Assembly: GCF_001029265.1 (NCBI RefSeq)
Contig: NZ_CP011856.1
Span: 1 to 64,000, forward strand
DNA length: 64,000 nt
Reading direction: 5' to 3'
Origin: Spiroplasma eriocheiris
GTDB taxonomy: Bacteria > Bacillota_I > Bacilli_A > Mycoplasmatales > Mycoplasmataceae
Part shown: piece after piece, positions 35,417 to 47,915 of the stretch
Numbering within the stretch: the first letter of the stretch is position 1
Layout of the letters: each line of letters starts with the position of its first letter
Program-made: the position numbers and the translations under genes
Notes under the pieces: model-generated
Told to the model about the DNA's origin: nothing
The model's database searches: none
Seen by the model: only the letters and a program-made list of their open reading frames with translations

Positions 35417-35432
35417 TTTAGGAGGTTTTTAT

Positions 35433-36464
35433 ATGTGCAAATCTTTTAATAGAAACTATGATGCGATTTATGTTGAAAAAACTTGCAAGATTTTAGAACA
35501 ATACCGGAAGAGAGATTTTATTACGATGCAGTTTTTTCAATGAGATAATGGTGTAACTTTAGCGGGCATTGATGAATGTTTACAACTTTTGCGTAATAAC
35601 GCCCAGGACCCTCAAAGTTTAGAAATTTATGCTTTAAAAGATGGTGATATTGTTAATAGTTTTGAACCAGTTTTAAAAATTAAAGGACATTATTACCAAT
35701 TTGGCTATTTAGAAGGAATTATTGATGGGATTCTTGCTCGTCAGAGTAGTATTGCTACTAACTGTGCAAATGTTATTCAAGCAGCCAAAACAAAAGAAGT
35801 TATTTATATGAACGACCGAAGTGATAATTGAATTAACCAAGAAAATGATGGGTATGCCGCTTATGTGGGAGGAATCAGAAAATTTGTAACTCCAGCAATG
35901 ATTGCTAAAATTAACGACCCAAATGTCAAAGTAGTAGGGACAATGCCTCATTCTTTAATTCAAGCCTTCAATGGTAATTTAATCGATACATTAGCGGCTT
36001 ACAAGGGATGTTTCCCTAACGAAAAAATTACAGCGTTAGTTGATTATAATAATGATGTTATTAACGATAGTTTACAAGCTGCACGTGCTTTTCCAAACTT
36101 ATATGCAGTTCGTGTTGATACTTCAAAAAAATTAATTGATAAATATTTTATTGGGAAAGAAGATCAATTTAAAGGGGAAAACATTTACGGTGTTAATAAA
36201 CATTTAATTAAAGCATTACGACAAGAACTAGATCGTCATCATTTTGAAAAAGTTAAAATTACAGTTTCTTCTGACTTTACTGTTGAAAAAATCTGCGAGT
36301 TTGAAGCAGAAAAGGTCCCTGTAGATTTTTATGGGGTTGGTCAAATTCTAAGTAAAATCAATTTAAATTTTACAGGTGATGCTGTAATGCTAAATGATTA
36401 TCCCCAAGCAAAAGTTGGACGAACTAACATTGAGTCGGACCGGTTACAAAAATACTTATTGTAA
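35433..36464 (+). CDS. pncB: Nicotinate phosphoribosyltransferase
   Basis: PncB makes nicotinate mononucleotide from nicotinate, the salvage entry to NAD. It has 343 aa with TGA-Trp codons at 35541 and 35829. The family motifs GTMPHSLIQAF (with the active-site histidine), LVDYNND and the VDFYGVGQ C-terminal region are visible. AGGAGG precedes ATG 35433. It is shorter than the ~480-aa bacterial type and resembles the compact mollicute/archaeal type. It has a strong promoter and a leader hairpin. Confidence 0.9.
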
Positions 36465-36483
36465 AAAGAAGTGTTTGAAAGTG

Positions 36484-36530
36484 AAAGTATTAATAATATT
36501 AGTAACTTTTAAATACTTTTTATTTTATTT
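36484..36530 (+). terminator. Possible terminator after pncB
   Basis: AAAGTATT (36484-36491) pairs with AATACTTT (36512-36519) across a 20-nt loop, followed by a T-rich tract. Confidence 0.5.
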
Positions 36531-36564
36531 TTTTAAACTAATAGGTTACACCCAGTTTTAAAAA

Positions 36565-36593
36565 TTGCTTGGAAATAATATTTTTGATATAAT
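36565..36593 (+). promoter_or_regulatory. Promoter of the second membrane protein-permease pair
   Basis: A -35 TTGCTT (36565-36570), 17-bp spacer and extended -10 TGATATAAT (36585-36593). Confidence 0.7.
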
Positions 36594-36646
36594 GCATTTA
36601 CCAAAGATAAATTAAAATAATAACTTAGGTAGAGGACGGAACGTGG

Positions 36647-37486
36647 ATGTTTGTTGTAGATTCAACATTTAATTTTTTAATGGATTACAAAAATATTTTT
36701 ATATTGTTTTTAAGATTAGCGATTTTTTTAACTATTTTAAAATTATCGTTTCTTTTAAATCGGCGTTTTTTTAATAATTATTTGCTCATTAATAACAAAG
36801 GACTAAAGTTAAAACTTGTTTGTTATCAATTAGGATTATATTTATGTACCCAACTAAGTAGTATTAAATTATTAACAATTTGTGATTTTGATCAAAGTAG
36901 TGAATTTTTATTTGCATTATTATGTTTAATGCAATTTATTATTTGTTGTAGTGTGATTTTTAAGGAATTAAATATTTTTAAAAAAATTCGGCATTTAACC
37001 TTGGGTCTGGTTGGCTTTATCATTATTTTAATTTTTTTAAAGATGATTCTAATATTTGAACTGGGAAATAAAAATATTTTTTCAACTACAATTATCTTTG
37101 CTACTTATGTAATTTTTATTATTTCGATTGCTAAGTTTTTAAATCATAAACAATTAATTTTAAAAAAAATTATCGTCAGTTGGATGATTTATTTAATTAA
37201 TAATGTTAACCATAAAAAACTTTTTAACAATTATTTAGTTAAGATTTTTATTCTTAATTATTTAACAGAAATAATGGCGATTATCAACACTTTTATAAAT
37301 TTTGATTGTTATCTTAATTATCAAAAACTAGTTATTAGTTTTGAAGAACTTGGGGAGCAAGTTAATGAAGAACAATTATTGATTAATAATTTACAACTTT
37401 TTTTAATTGTAAAAAGTTTAGTAATAATTAGAAAAGTAAGTTTTAAAAAAATAATCCTGAAACTAATGGTTGACGTGGGGTATTAA
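36647..37486 (+). CDS. Multi-spanning membrane protein next to a giant permease
   Basis: I do not recognise its family. It has 279 aa with about six hydrophobic helices, many Phe/Ile/Leu/Asn residues, no TGA codon, and a short polar tail (KIILKLMVDVGY). The ribosome-binding site AGAGGACGG before ATG 36647 is modest. It is the first gene after a good promoter and is followed 50 bp later by the 1,335-aa permease. The broken pair upstream (29841 plus 30802) has the same order, so this membrane protein is probably an accessory of the exporter. Confidence 0.7.
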   Translation: MFVVDSTFNFLMDYKNIFILFLRLAIFLTILKLSFLLNRRFFNNYLLINNKGLKLKLVCYQLGLYLCTQLSSIKLLTICDFDQSSEFLFALLCLMQFIICCSVIFKELNIFKKIRHLTLGLVGFIIILIFLKMILIFELGNKNIFSTTIIFATYVIFIISIAKFLNHKQLILKKIIVSWMIYLINNVNHKKLFNNYLVKIFILNYLTEIMAIINTFINFDCYLNYQKLVISFEELGEQVNEEQLLINNLQLFLIVKSLVIIRKVSFKKIILKLMVDVGY

Positions 37487-37536
37487 CTGAATAAGTTTAA
37501 AGAATTTTAAAAATAATAAAAGAGGGAGGATTTTTA

Positions 37537-40500
37537 ATGCGAAGACAATCATTTTTATTATTCAAAAATTCATTTAAACAAATTTGAAGAAACAAAACAC
37601 AAATTATTGGATTAATTTTATTAGTCTTATTATCTTCATTAATTTTTACATTAATGCGGGTTACTACTAATCGAATTATCAATGAATATGAAACTTTAAA
37701 TGAAAAATCAAATTTACATGATTTTATATTTGATTTAGATAATACTAATTATATTGGTAGTTTAACTGGAAAAACACCAGAAAACCTAGAACAAACAACT
37801 ATTAATGATATTGCAAAGAATATTAATAATAGTTTTTCTTGAAGTCGGGTTGAATCACGAACATTTGAATTATCAAATAATAAACATAACCGAATTTTAA
37901 AAACAATAGCAGTTAATTATTATAGTAAAATTGATAAATTAGTAATAATTATGGGAAGTAATATTGGTGAAGACCTAACCTTAATTCACTCGGGAGTAGA
38001 TATTAGTCAACAAGTGGTTGTTAATAAAGAGTTTGCTGATAATAATAATATTAAAATTGGTTCAGTAATTAGAATTCAACCAGATGATAAAGGCGAAACT
38101 TTATTAGTGGGAAGCGGAACTGATTTAATTAAAAATAACAATACTTATAATTGGTTTTATGTTACTGGTTTTGGAATTTCTGCTGATTTTGCCACACCAA
38201 TTATTGACCAAACAACACCGTTACCAAATAAAAAGCGGGAAGGAATTATTTATGTTCACCCTAGTCAATTTGGTTTATCATGAAATGTTAATGATAGTTA
38301 TTTATCAAATGGAGGATATTGGCTTTATAATAAATCAAGTGAAAAATTAACGATTAGTTCAAACGCTGATCGGGAAATTTATTATGTGGGAAAATGGAAT
38401 AGTTTTAATAATAATGCGCGGAATCTTGAGGTAGTGTCAGCAGATATTAAAAAATCATATTTGAGTACTACTAATAAAAGTGACCCCTTGGTCTATAGTG
38501 TATTTGACCATCGCTATCGATTTGCCGCAAGAACTAGTTTATTAAAGACAACAGTTAATGCTTATCAAACATTATTAACTTTACTATTATTAATTGTACT
38601 ATTTATTTCAGGCATAACAATTGCTTTAATTACCAGAAAAAATATTGATAATGCTAAAGTCCAGATTGGAATTCTCAAAGCGTTGGGATATACCAATTGA
38701 AAAATTATGAGTACAGCATTAACAATTCCGTTAGTTGGTTCTTTAATTGGTTGTTTACTGGTTTATATTCCAGCATCTTTTTTACAAATCACAACTGTTA
38801 ATATTTTTGCCCAGTATTTTAACCTAAATTTTGGTAGTTTTTATATTGATTATTTATCTTTTATCTATTGTTTAATTTTAACATTTGGATTTTTAGGATT
38901 AATCTCGATGGTTATTACAGGAATTGTTATTCGTTTTAATCCAATTGAATTAATTAAATCTGAACAAATTGTTAAAATGGGACCGGTTAAACGGGCAATG
39001 AAAAAATCAGTTAATAAAGCTGGGTTTTACCATCGTTTTCGAATGTCATTGTTCACTTCCTCAATGGGGAAAATGACTTCCGTTGGTTTCACTATGTTAT
39101 TAGGAACAACATTAATGACAACTTCGGTGATTGGACCAAAAATTATGGCGGATAATCAAAAAGTTAGTTACACAGGAATGAATTATAAATCAGCTGTTGA
39201 ATATGCAATGCCGGCAGCTAATATGCCAATGAGTATGTTTCGAACATATAATCCCCATTTACCAAAATGAAATTATACTACTTCATCAGGGGGCGGTTTT
39301 GATTATTATCATCCTGACCGTTATGGTGATGATAAAACGAAAGAAATTTTAGCTGGGATCTTGGAAAATAAGATTAACCAAGAATATTATGCCCCAACAG
39401 CTTTGGACCCCAATGCTAGTGATGCAATTACAACATTAGGAATGAATCAATTATCTTATTTAGGTTGGAAATCGTTTACAAAGAGTTCTTTAGATGGATT
39501 AGACCGGACAACTTTTTATGAACCTTCATTAGGAGCCTTTATTATTGGATCAGCCTGGCCAGATGGATTGAAATTATATAATTTTATTATGCAAGCCGAC
39601 CCTGCGAGTTTTTACACCAAAGAAAACTATGAAGTGTTAAGAACCTTCTATCGTACATACCGCTCAACAATCACAATGCATGTTCGGTATAAATTTCGAT
39701 TACCAAATACAGCAGGTACTAGTCCAAAAGATATTGATTATAACCAAATTGCTGAATATATCAAAGAAGAATTAAACACTAATAGAGAGAGCGTAAGCAA
39801 AGCCTTATTAGATAATACTGGTTTTATTCAAGAATTAACTTCACCGGAATTATTTGAAAAAAATCCCCGGGATAATAAACATTATTTTCATCTAGAAAAT
39901 GAAGAGGTTATTATTAACCATTCATGGAGTAATTTATCTCCAAATGAACAAGTTTTATGGTCAAACAAAGTTTTAGCATGGTTTATGACAATTTTTTATG
40001 GAAGTATTGGCCAAGCCGTTGCCCAGGGGACTTATAGTCAAGCACCATATTTTATTAAACAACAAATTGCCAATGCTTTTCAAAAAAAAGATGCAGAATT
40101 TAACCTTTCTTTTAATACAGTTCCCTTTGATCCTAGTCGAGAAGAGGTAGGAACATATTTTCGTGGAACAACTGATCAACGTTTTAATAATTCTTCTTAT
40201 AAAATTACAGTGTATGGTTTACAAAGTGAGCAAGAACTGCACCGTCCTTCCTATATGCAGTTAGATGATGTAAATGGTTATCCCCTAAATTATCTTTTAA
40301 CAACTCCAACGGATTTAACCACAACGCCAATTAATACTGTGATTAATCAAACAGTAGCTAAACAACTAAACTTACGCGTGGGAGATATGATTAAAATGTC
40401 AACAAATGGGCGAATTATTGAATATAAAAATGACCAGGGGAAATTTCAAAAGTTAGTCTTAGATGATATTAATTTTTCAAATATTGCGAATGCGAATGCC

Positions 40501-41544
40501 AATGAAACAAATGTTTCTTTAGCATTAGGAAATACTCAATTTGATTCAATTCCAAATTTAAAGGGACAACCAGCTTTCTTTAATATTGGTGGCCCTTCGG
40601 CCTTTACTAACCAAGTGCAAAATGGGAATGTCACCCAAATTAATGATGAACAAACTTATAATTTTAAGGTAGCTGGAATTTATGATGGTTATGGAGATCC
40701 TCGTGCTTATATTAGCAAAACTGCTGCTGATAAATTATTGGGTTATGATAAAACCCAAACAAAGTTATATGAAATTTTTTACAATGAATGATTTAATAAA
40801 ACTAATCAAACAATTAAGGATTTTATTGATTTTACAAAGCTACCAAAAACATTAAATGAACTAGTTAGTTTAAGTAAAATTGATTTAAATGCAGCAAAAA
40901 TTTTTAAAATTTTTAATCATGAATTTCCGATTTTTAATTTGAAATTATCTCAAGAAGATAATGTTGCTGATATTACTAATTCCTACACCGTTACTTCTGT
41001 GTATGGAGATTATACTACTGTTGGATTAAATGGTGGCGAATATAATGGCTTACGCTATTCAGTTAACGGAGAAGGAAGCACGGCAAATGTTTTACCATTA
41101 TATGTTCATCAGCAATTACTAAGTCAAATCTCAGCAATTATTAATATGATTTTAATTGCCTTTGCCGTTTTATCATTAGTTATTTCCTTTGTTATTATCT
41201 TATTAACAAGTAATTTAGTTATTTATGAAAATCGTAAAACAATTGCCACAATGAAGGTTTTAGGTTATAGTGACATGCAAATTACCAATATTGTTATTGG
41301 GATGTATTTACCAATCATTGCCATTATGTTTATTATTGGGTTTCCATTAGGGTGATATATTATTCAAGCAGTTATTAATTATCTGGCTTATCATTCAACA
41401 TGAGTTTTACCACTATTCTTTGCATGATGGTTAGTACCATTAGTAATGCTAATTGTTTTTGGAATTTATATTATTACCTTTATTATTGGCTGATATTCAA
41501 TGCAAAAAATTAACCCAATTTATGCATTAAAAGTTAGTGATTAA
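37537..41544 (+). CDS. Giant FtsX-type ABC permease, intact
   Basis: This is the largest gene of the window, 1,335 aa, open throughout when TGA is read as Trp. It starts MRRQSFLLFKNSFKQIW with a first helix at about 22-42. A large extracytoplasmic domain follows, then FtsX helices near 345-450 (ending in VQIGILKALGYTNW on the cytoplasmic side). A second export domain of ~600 residues follows (rich in Asn, Tyr, Thr), with a C-terminal FtsX domain at about 1190-1325 containing ATMKVLGYSDMQ. GAGGGAGG precedes ATG 37537. It has the MacB/LolE-like layout of proteins that move lipoproteins or peptides. No ATPase gene adjoins; the one at 28807 is a candidate. Confidence 0.88.
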
Positions 41545-41612
41545 CAAGAAGTTCATAATTAATTATTATTTCATAATTTTGAAAAAAGTAATTTTTCCAA
41601 ATGATATTTTTC

Positions 41613-41688
41613 CTTGGGTTCTTATGTTAAGATAATTCTACTTAGCAACTAATATTAATTAAAATTATCATTTATTAATAGAACCAAG
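41613..41688 (+). repeat. Long-range inverted repeat before a lipoprotein gene
   Basis: CTTGGGTTCT (41613-41622) can pair with AGAACCAAG (41680-41688) with one bulged G, closing a 57-nt A/T-rich loop 40 bp before the lipoprotein start. Function unknown. Confidence 0.35.
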
Positions 41689-41728
41689 CAAAATATTATC
41701 ACTAGAGTTTGGAAGGAAGCGGAAATAA

Positions 41729-42664
41729 ATGAAAAAGTTGTTATCAATATTAGGAATAATTGGATTATCAACTACAGCAACGTTTAATTTAGTTGCTTGT
41801 GATAATAATCAATCTGAGAAAGAAACTCCCAATTCAAAATTAGCATTAACAAAAGAAAATTGGGATGGTTTTATTGCTAATTATCAATGAGAATTAAATG
41901 GCAACAGTATTTTCAATGGCAAGAACCAAAAAAATAAATTAGAATTAAATTGAAGTTGAATGTTAGCAGCTTTAGGTCAAAAATTTAAAGCAGTAATTTC
42001 TGATCATTTTGACTTATCAACTATTAGTTCAAAAATATTTTTTTATACCAAATCAACAATTGACCAAGAGAGAATTTCTTTAATTACGGACCACCCCCAA
42101 ACAGCTGATTGGAATAAATTTTATTTAGATTTAAACACAATTACTGATAAAGCTGAAAGTGGATTAGGAATTAATTTTAATGAAGTTTATAACTTAGATG
42201 GTTTCTTTGGCATTTATGATCAAGAAACTTATCACCAACATGTTGATTTAGAATTAAAAAAAGTTACATTTAAAGTAAAACTAACTGGGATGGAAGCAAA
42301 TCCCCAACAGTTAGCAGATCAGATTGCGGGATTAACGCCTTATATTTATCAATTAAATCATGGTAATTTAAGCAAAGATGATATTGAACAAATTTTAAAA
42401 TATCAAAATGGTGTTACAAACCAAAAGGTTTTTGATATTTTTAATAAACAATTAACAAATAATTTTAAAATTAATAATATTACAATTGATAATTCAACTT
42501 GAAATATTAATGAAATAAAACTCCAATCTTTACAAGTTGATTTTATTAATAAGATAAATAAATATTTAATAACTTTAAACTATCAAGTTAGTGTTCAAGT
42601 GGAACCTAAAAATAATATTTGGTCAACGGGTTCCCAAACTGCATATCTAGTTTTGGATAAATAA
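41729..42664 (+). CDS. Lipoprotein, unknown function
   Basis: This is a secreted, membrane-anchored protein of 311 aa. The signal peptide MKKLLSILGIIGLSTTATFN ends in lipobox LVAC, so Cys24 would be lipidated. The mature protein is polar, rich in Asn, Lys and Asp, with five TGA-Trp codons and no domain I recognise. It has GGAAGGA before ATG 41729 and its own terminator, so it is monocistronic, just after the giant permease. It may be a substrate or partner of that exporter, which is inference from adjacency. Confidence 0.8.
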
Positions 42665-42671
42665 AATATTT

Positions 42672-42712
42672 AAAAATAGTTTAAACAAGTGATTGAATAA
42701 ACTATTTTTTTT
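42672..42712 (+). terminator. Terminator after the lipoprotein gene
   Basis: A 12-bp perfect stem (42672-42683 with 42698-42709), 14-nt loop and T run. Confidence 0.85.
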
Positions 42713-42767
42713 GATTAAGATAATTAAGGTTGAAAAAATAACAATTAAGAAGAAATGAGATGATTTA

Positions 42768-43097
42768 ATGCCAATTATTACAATTAAAGGGGCTAAGCCA
42801 GAATGAACAATTGAATTTAAAAGAGATATGGTTAATAAAATTGCTGAATTAGCTAACTGTGATGCTAGTCGGGTTTCAGTTTGACACGATACTAGTCTCT
42901 GGGTTACTGCGAATGAAAATGAGGACCAAACACCGCCAAAAATTATTGTCACAGTCGAGTGAAAATCACGAAAAGGAATTCAAAATGAAGTTGCTGAACT
43001 AATTTATCAATATTTTAAAATCAGAACTCATCAACAAATTGATGTTATTTTTCGTGAAATTGATAATTTTTATTATGTTAATGGAGAACGCCGATAA
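42768..43097 (+). CDS. Small DUF1904/tautomerase-fold-like protein
   Basis: It has 109 aa, with three TGA-Trp codons, starting MPIITIKGAKPEW. The Met-Pro start, the pattern of two beta strands around a helix (FKRDMVNKIAELANC, then RVSVWHDTSLWV), and the C-terminal IDVIFREIDNFYYVNG resemble DUF1904 proteins, which have a tautomerase-like fold. The function of the family is unknown. It is followed 3 bp later by the dihydrouridine synthase gene, so the two are co-transcribed. Assignment is by eye and moderate. Confidence 0.6.
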
Positions 43098-43100
43098 AAA

Positions 43101-44093
43101 ATGCAAATTGGAAAAATTAAACTGCAGACAAAAACAATTTTAGCACCAATGGCTGGAGTAACTAATGAAGCTTTTCGAATTATTTCACATGAATTAGGAG
43201 CTGGATTAGTTTATGCGGAAATGGTTAGTGATAAAGCAATTGTCCAAAAAAACCAAAAAACAATTGAAATGATTAAAGTTAATCCTCTTGAACATCCTAT
43301 TTCAATGCAAATTTTTGGCACTGATTTAGAAACCTTTGTTATGGCGGCTAAATATGTTGATGAACATAGTGACTGTGATATTATTGATATTAATATGGGT
43401 TGCCCAGCTCCAAAAATCGCAATTAAATCACAAGCGGGAGCCGCGCTTTTAAAACATCCGGAACGAATTTATGAAGTGGTGAAAGGTGTTGTAGAAGCTG
43501 TTTCAAAACCAGTGACGGTAAAGATTCGGTTAGGATGAGATGAAGAAAATATTAACTGTGTAGAAGTTGCCAAGTTAATTGAAAAAGCGGGAGCCCAAGC
43601 AATTGCAGTACATGCTCGCACACGTAATCAATTTTATAGTGGGAAAGCTGATTGAAGTTGAATCAAGAAAGTCAAGACAGCCGTCAAAATTCCAGTGATT
43701 GGAAATGGTGATATTTTTACAGTCGAAGATGCCAAACGGATGTTAGATGAAACTGGATGTGATGCGGTGATGATTGCCCGGGGGGTGCAAGGAAACCCAT
43801 GATTTTTTCAAGAAATTAACCACTATTTAGCAACCGGTGAAAAATTAACCTCACCAAGTATTGCAGAATGAAAACGAGTAATTTTTCGTCATGCTGATTT
43901 ATTAATTGCTTTAAAAGGTGAAAGAATTGCAATTAGTGAAATGCGTAAAAACTTAGCTTTTTATTTTAAAGGAAAACCAAATGCGACAGATTATAAAGCA
44001 CGAGCAACGCGGATTGAATCAAGAATTGATTTAGATAATGTTGTAAATGACTATATTGAGTATTATAATAATTCTTATAATATGAGTAAATAA
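43101..44093 (+). CDS. dus: tRNA-dihydrouridine synthase
   Basis: Dus is an FMN enzyme that reduces uridines in tRNA D-loops. It has 330 aa with TGA-Trp codons. The TIM-barrel start is LAPMAGVTNEAFR. The catalytic cysteine lies in INMGCPAPK. Further motifs are KIRLGWDE, AVHARTRNQFYSGKADW and IGNGDI, and ARGVQGNPW binds FMN phosphate. It is closest in layout to DusB. The order dus-lysS is the same as in Bacillus. The ATG is only 3 bp after the preceding stop; the ribosome-binding site GGAGAA lies inside that gene. Confidence 0.93.
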
Positions 44094-44116
44094 TTATTAA
44101 GAAATGGAGAAAAAAG

Positions 44117-45619
<1,503 letters not shown>

Positions 45620-45627
45620 GTGATTTT

Positions 45628-46632
45628 ATGGCACACGGAATCCACATTGGATATTCTTCAATTTTAACTTTACAAGAAACAATTGCGGCAATTGCCTTAA
45701 TTAAAGTTGAACTTTTAAAACGTTTTACTAAGGAATTTAACTTATTAGAAGTTGATTTTCCGTTAATTTGTAGTGAAGAGACTGGTTTTAATGATGATTT
45801 TAGAATTACTGAACGACCAATTGATTTTGATATTCAACCAAGTGGAATTGTGGGCGAAGTTTTACAATCACCCAATAAATGAAGAAGATATGCTGTTAAA
45901 AAATATGGCATTCAAGAAAACGAAGGGTTGTTAACATTCTCTAATGTTTTGCGTCGTGATATTAAACAATCCGATGTGAATGCTGTTAATTTTACGGAAA
46001 TTGGTTTTGACAAACTATTAGGAAAAAATGTTTTTAGTTTTGACCTCATTCACACCACTGTTGAAAAGGTCTGAGAATGTTTGGGGGCAATTGAAAAAAT
46101 TTTAATTAAGAAATATGATAAATTAACCGAAAAATTTGATAAGCAATTTAATTGAATTGCCCACAATGAATTGGAAAAATCAATGCGGCTATTAACTTAC
46201 CAAGAACGGTTAAATAAATATACTCGTGAAAATGGGGCAACTGTCCTTTATGGGCTAGAAGAAATCATTCAGGATGGGATTTTAGTTCCGAATGAATCAC
46301 AAGATACTTTTGATTGGAAATTATATGCCAAGATTTTTGTTTATAATTTTTATCAAGAAAAAGCAATTTGTATTGGTTATTGTGGAATTACTGTTGATAA
46401 AGAAGTTTTACAAAAACAAACAACAATTACCAAAGAAACTAATAAGATTAAAACCAAATTTGATGCGATGATTGCAACCAATGAATTACCAGTGACTTTA
46501 AGTTTTGGAATTTATAAATCACAATTAGATTTATACTTACTAGAAAAACAACATATTAGTGAAGTGATCTCCTCAGTTTGAGAAGATGACTTTATGGAAT
46601 ATGCAGAAAAAAATGAAATTCAGGTTCTTTAA
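45628..46632 (+). CDS. Degenerate asparagine synthetase A homologue
   Basis: AsnA makes asparagine from aspartate and ammonia and has a class II synthetase fold. This 334-aa protein aligns along its whole length with AsnA: KWRRYAVKKYGIQENEGLLT matches the KWKR...GEGL segment, RRD is kept, and HNELEKSMRLLTYQERL and GITVDKEVL match later landmarks. Catalytic and binding motifs are lost: the family's DQWDWE reads TEIGFD, the LNGAE-type loop reads RITERP, and GQSR reads YKSQ. It is probably catalytically dead or has a new role. It sits 8 bp after lysS with AGGTGAT as ribosome-binding site. The frame is intact, arguing for selection. Confidence 0.75.
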
Positions 46633-46634
46633 TA

Positions 46635-47312
46635 ATGGATGCTACTTATAGTGCGATTATTGTGGGAGCTGGTAATTCACAACGTTTTCAAAGTAAAAAA
46701 AATAAGTTATTATTTAAATTAACCAATAATTTAACAATAATTGAAACAACTTTACAAACATTTTTAAATGATCAAAAATGTACTCAAATCATTGTGGGGG
46801 TTAATGATGAAATTTTTACTTATTTGCAACCAAAATATCACGATAATTACAGGGTTACTTTTACAATTGGTGGCAATGAACGTGTTGATACCATTAAAAA
46901 TTGTTTATTAAACAATAAGATTATTAATGATATTATTCTAATTCATGATGGAGCTCGTTGTTATTTAACAAATGATTTTATTGACAAGATGTTAGATGAC
47001 TTTGTTGCGAATGATTATCAAACCTTAATTCCCCTGTTAAGAATTAATGATGCCATTAAAAAAATTAATGATAAAGAAATTGTTGAAACAGTTCACCGAT
47101 CGGAGTATGGGCTAGTTCAAACTCCCCAAATGTTTAAAACTAGTGTTTTATTGGGAGTATATCAAAATTATCAAAAAAATCCCCATAAATTAAGTCCAAT
47201 TTATGATGATAGTCAATTAGTAGAATTATACGCTCCTGAAATTGCAATTCATTATTTTCCAGGAAGTAAGGATAATATTAAAGTAACTTATTTGGAAGAT
47301 ATAATTGATTAA
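46635..47312 (+). CDS. ispD: 2-C-methyl-D-erythritol 4-phosphate cytidylyltransferase
   Basis: IspD is the third step of the MEP pathway to isoprenoid precursors. It has 225 aa, the normal length. The N-terminal nucleotide loop reads IIVGAGNSQRFQSKKNK (family A-A-G-x-G-x-R-x-G-x-x-x-P-K). Here G-N-S-Q-R is kept but the usual Pro before Lys is Asn. GGNERVDTIKN and IHDGARCYLTNDFI are conserved. The start is 2 bp after the AsnA-like stop, so it is coupled. Most mollicutes have lost this pathway; spiroplasmas are known to keep it. Confidence 0.88.
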   Translation: MDATYSAIIVGAGNSQRFQSKKNKLLFKLTNNLTIIETTLQTFLNDQKCTQIIVGVNDEIFTYLQPKYHDNYRVTFTIGGNERVDTIKNCLLNNKIINDIILIHDGARCYLTNDFIDKMLDDFVANDYQTLIPLLRINDAIKKINDKEIVETVHRSEYGLVQTPQMFKTSVLLGVYQNYQKNPHKLSPIYDDSQLVELYAPEIAIHYFPGSKDNIKVTYLEDIID

Positions 47313-47368
47313 AAACTTTAGGAAAATATTATATTTTATAATAATATAATGTATAATTTGTTGTGAGT

Positions 47369-47432
47369 TAATAATATAAAGTTTGGAATTATTAGCTCCT
47401 TGTCCGCGAAGGACCAATAGACCATAAGGAGG
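47369..47432 (+). promoter_or_regulatory. S6:S18-type leader of the rpsF operon
   Basis: A first hairpin is TAATAAT/ATTATTA (47369-47375 with 47388-47394). The second has outer stem CTCCTT (47396-47401) pairing with AAGGAG (47426-47431), and an inner GTCC/GGAC stem with exposed CCG and ACC segments. The outer stem sequesters the AAGGAGG ribosome-binding site. This matches the known autoregulatory motif bound by the S6-S18 complex, which contains a CCG bulge. A TATAAT at 47352-47357 is the likely -10. Confidence 0.65.
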
Positions 47433-47442
47433 AAATTTTAAA

Positions 47443-47892
47443 GTGCGTAAATACGAAATTATGTATATTTTAAACCCAGAAAGTAATGATATTAAAGCAT
47501 TACAGAACAAATTGCATGCTATTTTAGAAAATAATGGTGCAAAAATTGAAGAAATTGGTGACTGGGAAGTGATGAACTTAGCTTATCCAATTAAAAAAAG
47601 AAAAAAAGGACACTATACAGTTTTAATTGTTAATACAACAGCTCAAAATGTTGATGAATTTGTTCGTATTAGTCATATTGAACCAGATGTGTTAAGAATT
47701 TTAGTAATTAACACCGAAAAAGAAAAAGGATATCTTCAATCAACAAAATATGCAAAAACAGAAGTAAAAAACGATAAAGCCGAAAGAAATGATCGTAAAC
47801 CTGGTGGTAAGAAATTTGAAAAAAAATGAGACCGCCCCGATAACAATCAACAACCTGCTGAATCAGAAAATCCAGTTAAAAAAGATCAGTAA
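47443..47892 (+). CDS. rpsF: 30S ribosomal protein S6
   Basis: S6 binds S18 in the 30S platform. The start is GTG 47443 (read as Met), 10 bp after AAGGAGG. It has 149 aa: a typical ~95-residue S6 domain (KYEIMYILNPESNDIKALQ, YPIKKRKKGHYTVLIV) followed by a ~50-residue Lys/Asp/Asn-rich C-terminal extension. First gene of the rpsF-ssb-rpsR operon, probably repressed by its own product through the leader hairpin. Confidence 0.97.
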
Positions 47893-47915
47893 ATTATAAA
47901 AGGAGTACAACCAAA

